From: Thermoflexales bacterium
Lineage (GTDB): Bacteria; Chloroflexota; Anaerolineae; B4-G1
Length of the DNA stretch: 28,796 bases
Assembly: GCA_007118795.1 (NCBI GenBank)
Contig: SKQX01000264.1
Span: 1 to 28,796 of the forward strand
Reading direction: 5' to 3'
Below, piece after piece: positions 8,025-17,020 of this stretch (positions are counted from its first letter, which is position 1; every line of letters begins with the position of its first letter). The notes below the pieces were generated by a model. That model was not told where the DNA came from. It ran no database searches and saw nothing but the letters and a program-made list of their open reading frames with translations. A program made the translations under genes and the position numbers.

Positions 8025-9029
8025 ATGGATAGAGCGCTTATTCTGGCGAGCATCTCGTTTCTCCTGGCCGTGGTGTGGGGTCCACTTCTGATACGGATCC
8101 TCCTACATTACCGGATCGGAAAGCGGATTCGCATTGATTGTCCCGATGATCACGAAAACAAGATGGGGACGCCCACCATGGGCGGACTGATGATCGTCGT
8201 CCCGGTGATTCTGATCACGGTGGTGCTCAATATCTATAACCTTATGGGACGCACTGTCATCGGACGGTCGATCCTGGTCCCGCTCACTGCCATGGTCATC
8301 TACTCGGTGGTCGGGGGCCTCGACGATATCGCTGGTGTGCGGGGTGTCCGCCGGGGGGCCGGTCTCACCGCTACTCGGAAACTAATCTGGGAGATTCCCG
8401 TGACCTTGGGGATCGCTGTGGTGATGCTGATGACGGACTTTCAATTCGCCGGGCAGGTCGGTGTCCCTGGGGTAGCGGAGATGGTCGAGCTGGGTTGGGT
8501 TTGGGTGCCGTTCGCGGCCTTGATCATCTTGGGCTCGGCGAACGCGGTGAATCTAACCGACGGTCTGGATGGTCTGGCGGGTATCATCGTCGCCAGTGCC
8601 TTCGCGGCTTACGGAATACTGGCCCAGCTGCAGGGCCAGTTCTATCTAATTCAGTTCTGTTTTACGGTGGTGGGCGGCTGCTTCGCCTTCCTTTGGTACA
8701 ACGCTCATCCGGCTCAGATGTTCATGGGCGACACCGGGAGCCTTGCCCTGGGGGCGGCCTTGGGCACCGTGGCGCTGATGACGGGGCAGTGGTTGCTCTT
8801 ACCCATCATCGCCCTGGTCCCGGTGGCGGAGACGCTCTCGGTCATTGTCCAGGTGCTCTACTTCAAGTATACGAAACGGCGCTTTGGCAAAGGGCGACGG
8901 GTATTCAAGATGAGCCCCCTGCACCACCACTTTGAGCTGTTGGGGTGGTCGGAGACGCAGGTGGTGCAGCGCTTCTGGTTGGTCGAACTGCTCGCGGCGA
9001 TGGCGGGAGTCGCTCTGGCGCTTCTTTAG
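8025..9029 (+). CDS. mraY: Phospho-N-acetylmuramoyl-pentapeptide transferase MraY
   Basis: 334 residues, an integral membrane enzyme with about ten hydrophobic helices. It transfers phospho-MurNAc-pentapeptide to undecaprenyl phosphate, making lipid I on the inner face of the membrane. Signature blocks are present: KMGTPTMGGLM, GGLDDIAGVRG, the catalytic NAVNLTDGLDGLAG, NAHPAQMFMGDTGSLALG, and the C-terminal histidine block MSPLHHHFELLGW. All Asp and His residues expected for Mg2+ and substrate handling are seen. It starts 18 nt after murF and is followed by a 61-nt gap before murD. Its product is the substrate of MurG encoded downstream. Confidence 0.98.
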   Translation: MDRALILASISFLLAVVWGPLLIRILLHYRIGKRIRIDCPDDHENKMGTPTMGGLMIVVPVILITVVLNIYNLMGRTVIGRSILVPLTAMVIYSVVGGLDDIAGVRGVRRGAGLTATRKLIWEIPVTLGIAVVMLMTDFQFAGQVGVPGVAEMVELGWVWVPFAALIILGSANAVNLTDGLDGLAGIIVASAFAAYGILAQLQGQFYLIQFCFTVVGGCFAFLWYNAHPAQMFMGDTGSLALGAALGTVALMTGQWLLLPIIALVPVAETLSVIVQVLYFKYTKRRFGKGRRVFKMSPLHHHFELLGWSETQVVQRFWLVELLAAMAGVALALL

Positions 9030-9090
9030 CTGGTTTGTCGTTCGTGCCGAAACCGGGCGGACGCAAGGGAAGGACAGCCACTAGTATCGG

Positions 9091-10545
9091 ATGTTATCGA
9101 TGGAGGGAAAGACACTGAAGGGAAGACACGTCGTGATCCTCGGCCTCGGGCGACAGGGGAGCGCCTTGGCTCGCTTCCTGACCGAAAGAGGTGCCAGGGT
9201 GACCGTCTCCGACATACAGGAGGAGGCGGCACTGCTCGACCGACGCGAGGAACTGGCAGGGTTGCCGATCGACTATGAGCTGGGCGACCATCCTATGCGA
9301 CTGCTTGACGAGGTCGATCTTCTCTGCCTCAGCGGAGGGGTACCCCTGGATGTTCCTATCGTGGTCGAGGCGCGGGCGCGCGGCATCCCGCTCAGCAATG
9401 ATGCGCAGATCTTCCTGGAACGGTGCCCGGCCTCGGTGATTGGGATCACGGGATCAGCGGGCAAGACGACTACGTCGGCATTGGTGGGTGAGATGTGTCG
9501 GGTCGCGGGGTTTCGCACATGGGTCGGGGGAAACATCGGCAATCCGCTTGTCAGCGACCTTCCAGCGATCCGAGCGGGGGATCGAGTGGTGATGGAGCTC
9601 TCCAGCTTTCAGCTGGCCCTGATGACGAAGAGTCCGCACGTGGCCGCGGTACTCAATATTGTGCCGAACCATCTCGATCGACACGGCACCATGGCGAACT
9701 ACATTGAAGCGAAGCGCAACATTCTTGCCAACCAGACGCGGGATGACGTAGCACTGCTGGGCTATGACGACGCCGATGCTCGGGCCTTGGCTCTGGAGAC
9801 CCCGGCGCGGCTCTACTTCTTCAGCGGTGGCGCTGAGGTGGAGGCGGGGGCTTTCAAGACGAACGGCGAACTGACCCTGCGGATGAACGGGGACGCCAGG
9901 GAGGCCAGGGAGCGGGTTGATCATGAGATTTGTCGGGTATCCGAGCTGCAACTTCTCGGGCATCACAATCTGTTGAATGTGCTGGCTGCAAGTGTGCTGG
10001 CTGGGTTGGCAGGCGTTCCGCTCGAGGCGATCCGGGAGGTGGCGACGACCTTCAAAGGCGTCGAACACCGGCTGGAGTGGGTACGGGACGTGATGGGCGC
10101 GCACTGGTACGATGATTCCATCGCCACGGCCCCGGATCGCACATTGGCAGCGCTGCGTTCCTTCGAGGATCCCATCGTCCTGTTGGCCGGCGGCCGGGAC
10201 AAGAACCTGCCTTGGGAGGAGCTTGCCGCGGCGATGCTGCGGCGAGTCCGTCGTCTGGTCACTTTCGGGGAGGCCGGTTCGATGATCGCCGAGCTTGTGG
10301 CCAAGGCAAGGGCCACAGGCGAGAGCGGGAGTGTCTTGGAGGGGATCCAGACCGTGGATACGCTGGAGCAGGCGGTCGCGGAAGCGGCGCGAGTGGTTCG
10401 GCCGGGGGACGTGGTTCTTCTGTCCCCGGGAGGAACGAGTTTCGATGCTTTCCGGGATTTCGCCCAGCGGGGGCAGCGCTTCAAGGAGCTGGTGTGGGAC
10501 CTGCGAGAGGGTGGCGATTCGAGTAGTCGTTCGGGGGATGGATGA
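9091..10545 (+). CDS. murD: UDP-MurNAc-L-alanine--D-glutamate ligase MurD
   Basis: 484 residues. MurD attaches D-Glu to UDP-MurNAc-L-Ala with ATP. A Rossmann-like start (VVILGLGRQGSALARFL) binds the UDP group. The P-loop GITGSAGKTTTSA begins at residue 118; VMELSSFQL and NIVPNHLDRHGT are MurD blocks, and the C-terminal domain shows YDDSIATAPDRTLAAL and LLAGGRDKNLPWE. ATG 9091 or the in-frame ATG 9100 could be the start; neither has a clear ribosome binding site. The stop overlaps the ftsW start (ATGA). Confidence 0.97.
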   Translation: MLSMEGKTLKGRHVVILGLGRQGSALARFLTERGARVTVSDIQEEAALLDRREELAGLPIDYELGDHPMRLLDEVDLLCLSGGVPLDVPIVVEARARGIPLSNDAQIFLERCPASVIGITGSAGKTTTSALVGEMCRVAGFRTWVGGNIGNPLVSDLPAIRAGDRVVMELSSFQLALMTKSPHVAAVLNIVPNHLDRHGTMANYIEAKRNILANQTRDDVALLGYDDADARALALETPARLYFFSGGAEVEAGAFKTNGELTLRMNGDAREARERVDHEICRVSELQLLGHHNLLNVLAASVLAGLAGVPLEAIREVATTFKGVEHRLEWVRDVMGAHWYDDSIATAPDRTLAALRSFEDPIVLLAGGRDKNLPWEELAAAMLRRVRRLVTFGEAGSMIAELVAKARATGESGSVLEGIQTVDTLEQAVAEAARVVRPGDVVLLSPGGTSFDAFRDFAQRGQRFKELVWDLREGGDSSSRSGDG

Positions 10546-11774
10546 CGAAGAAGAGAAACGGTAGACAGGCCCATCCCGATTACGTCCTGATGTTGACCGT
10601 CGCCGGTCTGACGGTGGTTGGCCTGATGCTGATCTACAGTGCCACCTTCGATTGGTCATATCAGGTGTATCAGAACTCTTTCCATATCGCTCTCAGGCAG
10701 TTCCGCTGGGTCGGTCTGGGTGTCGTCGGCCTGGTTGTGTTCACCTTCGTCCCGTACGAATGGTGGCGAAAGGCCGCGGTGCCCGTGATGGGAGCGACGC
10801 TGGCGGCGCTCTTGCTGGTGTTGCTCTTCGGGCAGAAGCGATTCGGTGCCCAGCGGTCCTTCTTCGACGGTTCGATCCACCCGGGCGAGCTGGCCAAGCT
10901 GTCCGTGATCATCTACATCGCGGCCTGGCTCTCGTCCAAGGGGGAGCAGATCCGAGATCTGACCTACGGCCTAATCCCTTTTGCCGTGTTGATAGGCGTG
11001 GTGGCCGGGCTCATCGTGGCACAGCCCGACATCGGGACTGCCATATTGATCTGCATGACCGCGGTCGCGGTCTTCTTCTTCGCCGGTGCAGATGTCCTTC
11101 AGCTGGCTGTTGGCGGCGCCATCGGTGCGGTTCCGTTCGCGTTGCTGGTCAGCAATTTCCCGTACGCCTCGGATCGCATCTCAGAATGGCTGCAAGTGTG
11201 GCGCAGTCCTGAGCTGGCCGGACACCACATGAAACAGACCCTGATCGCGTTGGGGAGCGGGGGCCCATTCGGGGTCGGGCTGGGACAAGGTCAGCAGAAA
11301 CTGGGCTATCTACCGACGCACCACACAGATGCCATCTTCGCTGTGTTGGGGGAGGAAGCCGGCCTGGTTGGGTGCCTGATGGTGATTGGTCTCTTTGTGC
11401 TGTTTGCTTACCGCGGCTTCAAGATCACAATGGAGGCACGGGATCCGTTTGCCGCGCTGCTCGCGTGCGGGGTAACCTGTTTGATCACCTTTCAGGCCCT
11501 GCTCAATGTGGGGGTGGTTACGGGGCTGGTCCCTTTTACCGGTATGGCACTTCCCTTCATCAGCTCCGGTGGATCCTCGATGATGGTTTCACTGGCCGCG
11601 GTGGGGGTGTTGCTGGGTGTTTCTCGGGGCAGAGACGTCAACAAAGGCCGTCGGGTGAAGGGCACCAAAGAGGAGGGAGCCCGTCAGTATGCGCATCTGG
11701 ATCGCCGGCGGGGGTACCGGGGGACACGTCTATCCCGGACTCGCGGTCGCGCAAGCGCTCAACGTCGTAGGTGA
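10542..11774 (+). CDS. ftsW: SEDS-family peptidoglycan glycosyltransferase FtsW
   Basis: 410 residues with about ten transmembrane helices, beginning PDYVLMLTVAGLTVVGLMLIYSA. SEDS blocks include SIHPGELAKLSVIIYIA, AQPDIGTAILI, a long external loop ending YLPTHHTDAIFAVLGEEAGL, and the C-terminal LPFISSGGSSMMVSL. FtsW polymerises lipid II at the septum with the class B PBP encoded 4 kb upstream. Position next to murG favours FtsW over RodA. The stop-to-start junction with murD is ATGA. The last 28 codons (an Arg-rich cytoplasmic tail) overlap the murG start in another frame by 86 nt, which is longer than usual. A frameshift near the 3' end could also create this, but the tail is plausible because it follows the last helix. 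Confidence 0.96.
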   Translation: MTKKRNGRQAHPDYVLMLTVAGLTVVGLMLIYSATFDWSYQVYQNSFHIALRQFRWVGLGVVGLVVFTFVPYEWWRKAAVPVMGATLAALLLVLLFGQKRFGAQRSFFDGSIHPGELAKLSVIIYIAAWLSSKGEQIRDLTYGLIPFAVLIGVVAGLIVAQPDIGTAILICMTAVAVFFFAGADVLQLAVGGAIGAVPFALLVSNFPYASDRISEWLQVWRSPELAGHHMKQTLIALGSGGPFGVGLGQGQQKLGYLPTHHTDAIFAVLGEEAGLVGCLMVIGLFVLFAYRGFKITMEARDPFAALLACGVTCLITFQALLNVGVVTGLVPFTGMALPFISSGGSSMMVSLAAVGVLLGVSRGRDVNKGRRVKGTKEEGARQYAHLDRRRGYRGTRLSRTRGRASAQRRR

Positions 11775-12771
11775 TCCGGAGATCATCTATGTCGGAGGCT
11801 CCGGGGGTATTGAAGAGGAGCTGGCGGCACGAGCCGGTCTCTCCTTCGTGGGGATTCCTGCTGGGGGTGTGCATGGCCTGGCACCGCGGACAGCAGCGCG
11901 GAACGTTTACAGATTAATGAGGGGATGGCGGCTCGCCTACGGATGCGCCCGGTGCCAGCGGCCGTCGGCCCTGTTTGCCACCGGTGGGTACGCCAGTGTG
12001 CCGGTCGCCCTGGCGGCAGCAGCGCATAGAGTTCCCATTCTGGTCTATCTGCCCGATGTCGAGCCAGGCTTGGCCGTCCGCCTGATCGCCCGATTGGCGG
12101 CGAGAGTAGCCGTGACGGTGAGGGACTCGCAGAAGTACTTCGCCAGGAAGAAGGTGGTGGTGACTGGATACCCAGTCCGGGCTGAGTTCGTTGGGTTGGA
12201 TCGGGAGGCGGGGCGAAGGGCCTTGGGGTTAGCTCAGGGTGATCCGGTGCTGCTGGTGATGGGTGGAAGCCGGGGTGCTCGCAGCCTCAATCACGCCCTG
12301 GGGGATGTCTTGGAGCATGTATTGCCGATGGCACAAGTGATTCATCTGACGGGGGAACTGGATTGGCCCTGGGTCTCTGAGTTGCGGCAAGAGTTGCCCG
12401 AGGAGCTTGGAGATCGGTACCATGCGTTCTCGTATCTGCACGATATCGGATACGCGTTGGCTGCGGCCGACTTGGCGGTGTGCAGGGCTGGGGCCTCGAC
12501 CCTGGGTGAACTGCCGTTTTTTGGGCTGGGCGCGGTGCTTGTTCCCTATCCACATGCGTGGCGCTACCAGCGGGTGAACGCGGAGTGGCTGGCCGACAGA
12601 GGGGCGGCCGTCACGTTACGGGATGAGGGGTTGGAGCGCGAGTTACTACCGACGCTGCGGCGGCTGCTCACTGACCGTGAGCTGCTGAAGCGCATGGGCG
12701 ATCGATCGAGCGAGCTGTCTCAGCCCGATGCGGCAGCCCGCCTGGCACAGATCCTTTGGACATTAGCATAG
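11689..12771 (+). CDS. murG: MurG, lipid II-forming N-acetylglucosaminyltransferase
   Basis: 360 residues. MurG transfers GlcNAc from UDP-GlcNAc to lipid I at the cytoplasmic membrane face, giving lipid II. The first glycine loop IAGGGTGGHVYPGLAVA is at the N-terminus, and the second domain has VMGGSRGARSLN and the UDP-sugar block CRAGASTLGELPFFG with VLVPYPHAWRYQRVNAEWL. Only ATG 11689 gives the correct N-terminus, so the 86-nt overlap with ftsW is real as the sequence stands. GGAGGG lies at about 11674-11679, inside ftsW. It is followed 11 nt later by a CvpA-like gene instead of the usual direct murC neighbour. Confidence 0.97.
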   Translation: MRIWIAGGGTGGHVYPGLAVAQALNVVGDPEIIYVGGSGGIEEELAARAGLSFVGIPAGGVHGLAPRTAARNVYRLMRGWRLAYGCARCQRPSALFATGGYASVPVALAAAAHRVPILVYLPDVEPGLAVRLIARLAARVAVTVRDSQKYFARKKVVVTGYPVRAEFVGLDREAGRRALGLAQGDPVLLVMGGSRGARSLNHALGDVLEHVLPMAQVIHLTGELDWPWVSELRQELPEELGDRYHAFSYLHDIGYALAAADLAVCRAGASTLGELPFFGLGAVLVPYPHAWRYQRVNAEWLADRGAAVTLRDEGLERELLPTLRRLLTDRELLKRMGDRSSELSQPDAAARLAQILWTLA

Positions 12772-12782
12772 GGTGGTGAGCG

Positions 12783-13307
12783 ATGGTACCTCTAGATACA
12801 GTCTTGTGGGCGTTCGTCCTGCTCTTCGGGGTTATGGGAGCCCTACGGGGATGGTCGAAGGAGATGCTGGTGCTGTTCAGCGTAGTGGTGGCCTTGGCTA
12901 TGCGCCTCATTTTCACAGAGTACGTGCCTTTCATCAGCGAGTTCTTCGACCGACCGCCGGGCCAGCAGTTCTACCTATACTCAGGACTCGTCATACTGAT
13001 GGCCATCGGCGGATACGCCGGTCCCGCAGTCTCTCACAAACTGGCCCATGCGTCCGCGCGGGACACTCTTCAGGACGTATTGCTCGGGTTCATCATTGGC
13101 ACCATCAACGGCTTCCTTATCATGGGTTCGCTCTGGTACTTCTTGGACGGGGCGGGGTACGATATATTGGGTATCTACCCGCCTCTTCCGGGATCGCCGG
13201 CCGCCATGTTGGCCAGCAACTATCTGCCGCCGCTGTGGCTTTCGGACGCGGTGTTGTTGACAGCCTTCTCCTTCGCGTCCGTGTTCGTGATCATCGTCCT
13301 GGTCTAG
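12783..13307 (+). CDS. CvpA-family-like integral membrane protein
   Basis: 174 residues, very hydrophobic, with four to five predicted membrane helices (about 6-24, 28-45, 66-84, 98-120, 153-173). The layout, with a first helix containing FGVMGALRGWSKE and a central LLGFIIGTINGFLI segment, resembles the CvpA (colicin V production) family. That family is widespread and linked in some bacteria to envelope integrity, but its biochemical role is unsettled. It lies 11 nt after murG and 13 nt before murC, so it is very likely co-transcribed with wall-synthesis genes and may serve in envelope assembly. The family call is moderate, based on pattern and not on a catalytic motif. Confidence 0.65.
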   Translation: MVPLDTVLWAFVLLFGVMGALRGWSKEMLVLFSVVVALAMRLIFTEYVPFISEFFDRPPGQQFYLYSGLVILMAIGGYAGPAVSHKLAHASARDTLQDVLLGFIIGTINGFLIMGSLWYFLDGAGYDILGIYPPLPGSPAAMLASNYLPPLWLSDAVLLTAFSFASVFVIIVLV

Positions 13308-13320
13308 ATGCGAGGTATGA

Positions 13321-14739
13321 GTGATTCTGAGACCTAACTCACCCGGAACAAATAGCCAGCGCGTCCATCTGATCGGGATTGGGGGCGCAGGGCTGTCCGC
13401 CATCGCTCGTGTGCTTCTGGAGCGGGGTGTCTCGGTCAGCGGCTCCGATCAGGTGGTGTCGCCGGTGGCTCAGGCGCTGGCGCGAGATGGAGTTCGTGTC
13501 TTCGAAGGGCACGCCGCGGGGAATGTGGCCTGTGCCGACCTGGTGGTCGTTTCGTCGGCGGTGCCGGATGACAACATCGAGATCCAGACCGCGAGAGCGT
13601 CCGGCGTTCCGGTTCTGGGACGTGCCGCGTTTCTCCGACAGCTAATGGAGGGCTCCCTCGGGATCGCCGTAGCAGGAACCCACGGCAAGACCACCACGAC
13701 GGCGATGATCGCATCCGTAGTATTGGCTGCTGGGCGCGATCCCACCTTTGTCGTCGGAGGTGTGCTGGCCGGGTTGGGGACCAACGCGCGAGCTGGGAGT
13801 GGCCCGCTCTTCATCATCGAGGCTGATGAGTACGAGAGGACGTTTCTTAGCCTGAGGCCCACCGTTGCTGTGGTGACCAACGTAGAGCACGATCACCCAG
13901 ACTGTTACCCCGCTTTCGACGATTTCCGCGGTGCCTTCGAGACGTTCGCTAATAGCGTGCCAGAGGAGGGGCTGCTGGTGATCTGCGCGGACGATCCCGT
14001 TGCCCGTGAGATTGGCGAACAGCAAGCCCTGGCGAAGACTGTCGCTTTCTTTGGGTTGAGCGAGGAAGCAGTCTGGCGGGCTGAGGAGATCAGACCAAAT
14101 CCTGCGGGGGGTGTTGACTTTCTGGCCGTGCACCAAGGGGAAACGCTGGGCCTAATCCGGCTCCGGTTGCCGGGCGCCCACAACGCGTCCAACGCGATGG
14201 CCGTGTTGGTGGTGATGGACTACCTAGGGGTGCCCTTCCGGGTCGCTCGAGAGGCGCTGACAGCATTTAGAGGGGTGGCACGTCGGTTCGAGACCAAGGG
14301 GGAGGCGGAAGGGGTCTTGGTGATCGACGACTATGCGCACCATCCCACGGAGATTCGAGCAACTCTCCAGGCAGCGACGGAGTCTTTCCCGGACCGTCGG
14401 ATTTGGGCGATATGGCAGCCCCACACTTACAGCCGGACCAAGGTTCTTCTGGATGGGTTTGGCACGGCGTTTTCGGAGGCTGATGAGGTTATCATCCTCC
14501 CCATATACGAGGCGCGAGAGACTGCAGCGTGGGGGATATCCAGCGCTGACGTCGTCGAGGCGATGGACCATGACAACGTTCGGGCCGCGGCGGCCATGGA
14601 AGAGGCTCTCCTCTGGTTGGGGACTGAGGTGAGAGCGGGTGATGTGGTGATCACCCTGGGAGCGGGAGATGGGTTCCGTGTGGGTGAATGGCTCTTGGAC
14701 ATGCTGTCAGACCCGAGTGCAAGGCACGCAACCGCATGA
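13321..14739 (+). CDS. murC: UDP-N-acetylmuramate--L-alanine ligase MurC
   Basis: 472 residues. MurC adds L-Ala to UDP-MurNAc, the first stem-peptide step. The start is GTG 13321 with GAGG 5 nt upstream; nearby ATGs at 13308 and 13317 are out of frame and stop at once. Visible blocks are the N-terminal HLIGIGGAGLSAIA, the P-loop GTHGKTTTTAM from residue 119, IIEADEYERTFL, NVEHDHPDCY, and the C-terminal DDYAHHPTEI with WQPHTYSR. These histidine-rich motifs identify MurC among the Mur ligases. It lies between the CvpA-like gene and murB, and an 88-nt gap follows before the chosen murB start. Confidence 0.97.
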   Translation: MILRPNSPGTNSQRVHLIGIGGAGLSAIARVLLERGVSVSGSDQVVSPVAQALARDGVRVFEGHAAGNVACADLVVVSSAVPDDNIEIQTARASGVPVLGRAAFLRQLMEGSLGIAVAGTHGKTTTTAMIASVVLAAGRDPTFVVGGVLAGLGTNARAGSGPLFIIEADEYERTFLSLRPTVAVVTNVEHDHPDCYPAFDDFRGAFETFANSVPEEGLLVICADDPVAREIGEQQALAKTVAFFGLSEEAVWRAEEIRPNPAGGVDFLAVHQGETLGLIRLRLPGAHNASNAMAVLVVMDYLGVPFRVAREALTAFRGVARRFETKGEAEGVLVIDDYAHHPTEIRATLQAATESFPDRRIWAIWQPHTYSRTKVLLDGFGTAFSEADEVIILPIYEARETAAWGISSADVVEAMDHDNVRAAAAMEEALLWLGTEVRAGDVVITLGAGDGFRVGEWLLDMLSDPSARHATA

Positions 14740-14827
14740 CCGATGAACGGTGGATGCAGGACTGGCAAAGAGGGCAGAGGACCTCGGTGGGCGCTCTCGG
14801 TCCGCGCAACATGGGCTCGCTGGAGGG

Positions 14828-15805
14828 ATGATGGTGTCTCAACCGAAGTGGTCAGCGCTGGCCACAGCTGTGGGCCCAGCGGCGCGCCATCAGGTGGCGC
14901 TGGCTCCTTACACCTCGATGCGCGTTGGTGGGCCGGCCGATCTGTTGGTGGTGGTCGAGAGCGCGAAGGAGCTGGCGCGCGCTGTGCGGTTGGCGCGACA
15001 GCACAGCGCACCATGGAGGGTGTTGGGCGCCGGGTGTAACGTCCTTGTCAGTGATGGGGGACTCCGCGGGCTGGTGATTATCAACCGCGCGGCTTCCGTT
15101 GTGTTAGAAAATCGGGAAATGGAGGCCGAATCGGGGGCAAAGCTAGCCGCTGTCGCCGAGAGATCTGTGAACGGGGGTCTGGGAGGCCTGACCTGGGCTG
15201 CGGGGCTCCCCGGTACGGTGGGTGGGGCCGTCGTCGGAAACGCCGGGGCCTATGGGGGCGATGTGGCCGACGTGTTGCGCAGTGCCGTCGTCCTGGAACC
15301 GGATGGCGAAGTGCGAGAGAGGCCTCAAAGCTGGTTCGAGTTTCGATACCGCGGGAGCAAGTTGAAGGGTGTCAGCGGCATTGAAGGACAACGTCCTCAG
15401 ACTGACGGTCGAGAATCCTCGGCCCCCAGCGGTGCTGACTGGGTGATTCTCAAGGCGATACTGGAGTTGGACATGGGCGATGCTATCGCGCTTCGGGCGG
15501 AGGCCGACGAGATCATCGAACGCCGGAGAACGAGCCACCCCCCGGGTCCGACTATGGGTTCGACGTTTAAGAACCCACCGGGGGACCACGCGGGGCGCCT
15601 GATCGAGCAGGCCGGGCTGAAAGGCCACCGCATCGGTGGCGCGCAGATATCGGAGCAGCATGCCAACTTCTTCATCAACGTGGGTGGGGCCACGGCTCAC
15701 GATGTGCGCGGGCTCATTCAGCACGCGCAGATGGAGGTGGCGCGGAAACTCGGTGTGAGGCTGGAGCTAGAGGTCGAGCTGCTAGGGCGGCAAGAGACCG
15801 CATGA
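14828..15805 (+). CDS. murB: UDP-N-acetylenolpyruvoylglucosamine reductase MurB
   Basis: 325 residues from ATG 14828. The frame extends to GTG 14750, but GGAGGG at 14822-14827 points to the ATG-ATG-GTG cluster at 14828, 14831 and 14834; spacing best suits 14831 or 14834. MurB uses FAD and NADPH to reduce UDP-GlcNAc-enolpyruvate to UDP-MurNAc. FAD-domain blocks are YTSMRVGGPADL, LGAGCNVLVSDGGLRG and AGLPGTVGGAVVGNAGAYGGDV. The substrate domain has FEFRYRGSKLKG, MGSTFKNP with the catalytic Ser, GLKGHRIGGAQIS and HANFFIN. A short polar stretch around 15380-15430 (GQRPQTDGRESSAPS) looks like an insertion relative to typical MurB. Confidence 0.96.
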   Translation: MMVSQPKWSALATAVGPAARHQVALAPYTSMRVGGPADLLVVVESAKELARAVRLARQHSAPWRVLGAGCNVLVSDGGLRGLVIINRAASVVLENREMEAESGAKLAAVAERSVNGGLGGLTWAAGLPGTVGGAVVGNAGAYGGDVADVLRSAVVLEPDGEVRERPQSWFEFRYRGSKLKGVSGIEGQRPQTDGRESSAPSGADWVILKAILELDMGDAIALRAEADEIIERRRTSHPPGPTMGSTFKNPPGDHAGRLIEQAGLKGHRIGGAQISEQHANFFINVGGATAHDVRGLIQHAQMEVARKLGVRLELEVELLGRQETA

Positions 15806-15850
15806 CCGGAGAGGGATGGCCAACGGGCGAGGAAGGCCCAGGAGGGTGAG

Positions 15851-17020
15851 ATGACCAATAGGCTCCGGGTGGCAGTGATATTCGGAGGACAGTCTGGGGA
15901 ACACGAGGTCTCCCTGGCCTCCGCCCGCTCCGTGATGGAGGCGATGGATGAGGAGAAGTATGAGATCATCCCCGTGGGCATCACCAAGGACGGTCGCTGG
16001 CTGGCATCGGGCGATCCAATGGATGCTTTGGCGTCTCATGTGCCGGAGGTCAGCCAGCCGGCGGCTCTCTTGGGTGACCCCTCGCGGCCAGGTCTGTTCC
16101 TTTTGGAGGATGGTCAGGCGGGGACTCGAGCGGCCCCATTCACGGACGTGGAGGTGGTTTTCCCGGTCCTCCACGGTCCCCTGGGGGAGGACGGGACGGT
16201 CCAGGGGCTGCTCGAGCTCGCTGACCTGCCGTACGTCGGAGCTGGTGTGATGGCCTCCGCAGTGGCGATGGACAAGGTGGTCTTCAAAGACGTGATGCGG
16301 GCTCACGAGCTTCCCATCGTAGACCATGTCATGGTGAAGCGCCGGGCGTGGGATACCGATCCTCAGGACGTCATAACGCAAATCGAGGGCCGGTTCCCAT
16401 ACCCGGTCTTCACCAAGCCAGCTAATCTCGGCTCCAGTGTCGGGATTACCAGGTGCCCCGATCGGACCGGGCTGACGGTTGGATTGTCCGAAGCTGGGCG
16501 CCACGACCGGAAGCTGTTGGTCGAGCCAGCAGTGGCGCAGGCCAGAGAGATCGAGGTGAGTGTTCTGGGCAACGACGAGCCCAGGGCATCGCTGCCCGGC
16601 GAGATCATCCCCAGCCGGGAGTTCTACAGCTACGAGGCCAAGTACGTGGACACGGGTGACGCGGCGTCCTCGCTTCACATCCCGGCACCGCTTTCGGACA
16701 AACTGACCCAGCGGGTGCGGGAGCTGGCTCTGCGAGTGTACAAGGCCGTCGACTGCGCTGGGATGGCTCGCGTTGACTTCCTCCTCTCCGGAGAGACGGG
16801 AGTGTTGTACGTCAATGAGATGAACACCATCCCGGGTTTCACCGACATCAGCATGTACCCCAAGCTTTGGGAGGCCAGTGGGATTCCCTATCCGAAGTTG
16901 ATCGACCGGTTGATTGAGTTGGCCTTGGAGCGGTGGAGGGACAGCGGACGCACGAATGGTCGCCGTCGCGAAGGGGGCCAGGGCGCGAACTCGCACCAGC
17001 ATCGAGGAGGGACACTGTGA
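15851..17020 (+). CDS. ddl: D-alanine--D-alanine ligase
   Basis: 389 residues. It joins two D-Ala with ATP in the cytoplasm and supplies MurF. GGAGG (15841-15845) is 5 nt before the ATG. N-terminal VIFGGQSGEHEVSLASARSV and FPVLHGPLGEDGTVQGLLEL are Ddl signatures. The ATP-grasp part has FTKPANLGSSVGI, and the EFYSYEAKY block (from residue 257) carries the Tyr-containing form typical of D-Ala-D-Ala rather than the D-Ala-D-Lac ligases. MARVDFLL and YVNEMNTIPGFT supply the metal-binding Asp and Glu/Asn. A charged tail of about 25 residues follows the conserved domain. The stop overlaps the ftsQ start in GTGA. Confidence 0.96.
   Translation: MTNRLRVAVIFGGQSGEHEVSLASARSVMEAMDEEKYEIIPVGITKDGRWLASGDPMDALASHVPEVSQPAALLGDPSRPGLFLLEDGQAGTRAAPFTDVEVVFPVLHGPLGEDGTVQGLLELADLPYVGAGVMASAVAMDKVVFKDVMRAHELPIVDHVMVKRRAWDTDPQDVITQIEGRFPYPVFTKPANLGSSVGITRCPDRTGLTVGLSEAGRHDRKLLVEPAVAQAREIEVSVLGNDEPRASLPGEIIPSREFYSYEAKYVDTGDAASSLHIPAPLSDKLTQRVRELALRVYKAVDCAGMARVDFLLSGETGVLYVNEMNTIPGFTDISMYPKLWEASGIPYPKLIDRLIELALERWRDSGRTNGRRREGGQGANSHQHRGGTL

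Noticed and set aside
12773..13324. 183-codon + strand frame alongside the CvpA-like gene
   Set aside because: It is Arg/Gly-rich without helices or motifs, whereas the overlapping frame at 12783 gives a coherent membrane protein with tight operon spacing.
14731..15808. Same 12-mer ACCGCATGACCG at the ends of murC (14731) and murB (15797)
   Set aside because: Both include the stop codon, but no longer homology surrounds them and no function or duplication is supported; likely chance.
16619..16645. Could the Ddl be a VanA-like D-Ala-D-Lac ligase?
   Set aside because: The EFYSYEAKY block has the Tyr form typical of D-Ala-D-Ala ligases, and no vanH or vanX neighbours are present.
15782..17002. 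Long open frame (406 codons) on the - strand across ddl
   Set aside because: It is antisense to a firmly identified ddl and its translation shows no recognisable motif; long antisense frames are common in GC-rich codon usage. The same applies to the - strand frames at 1698-2660, 6357-7454 and 9454-10659.
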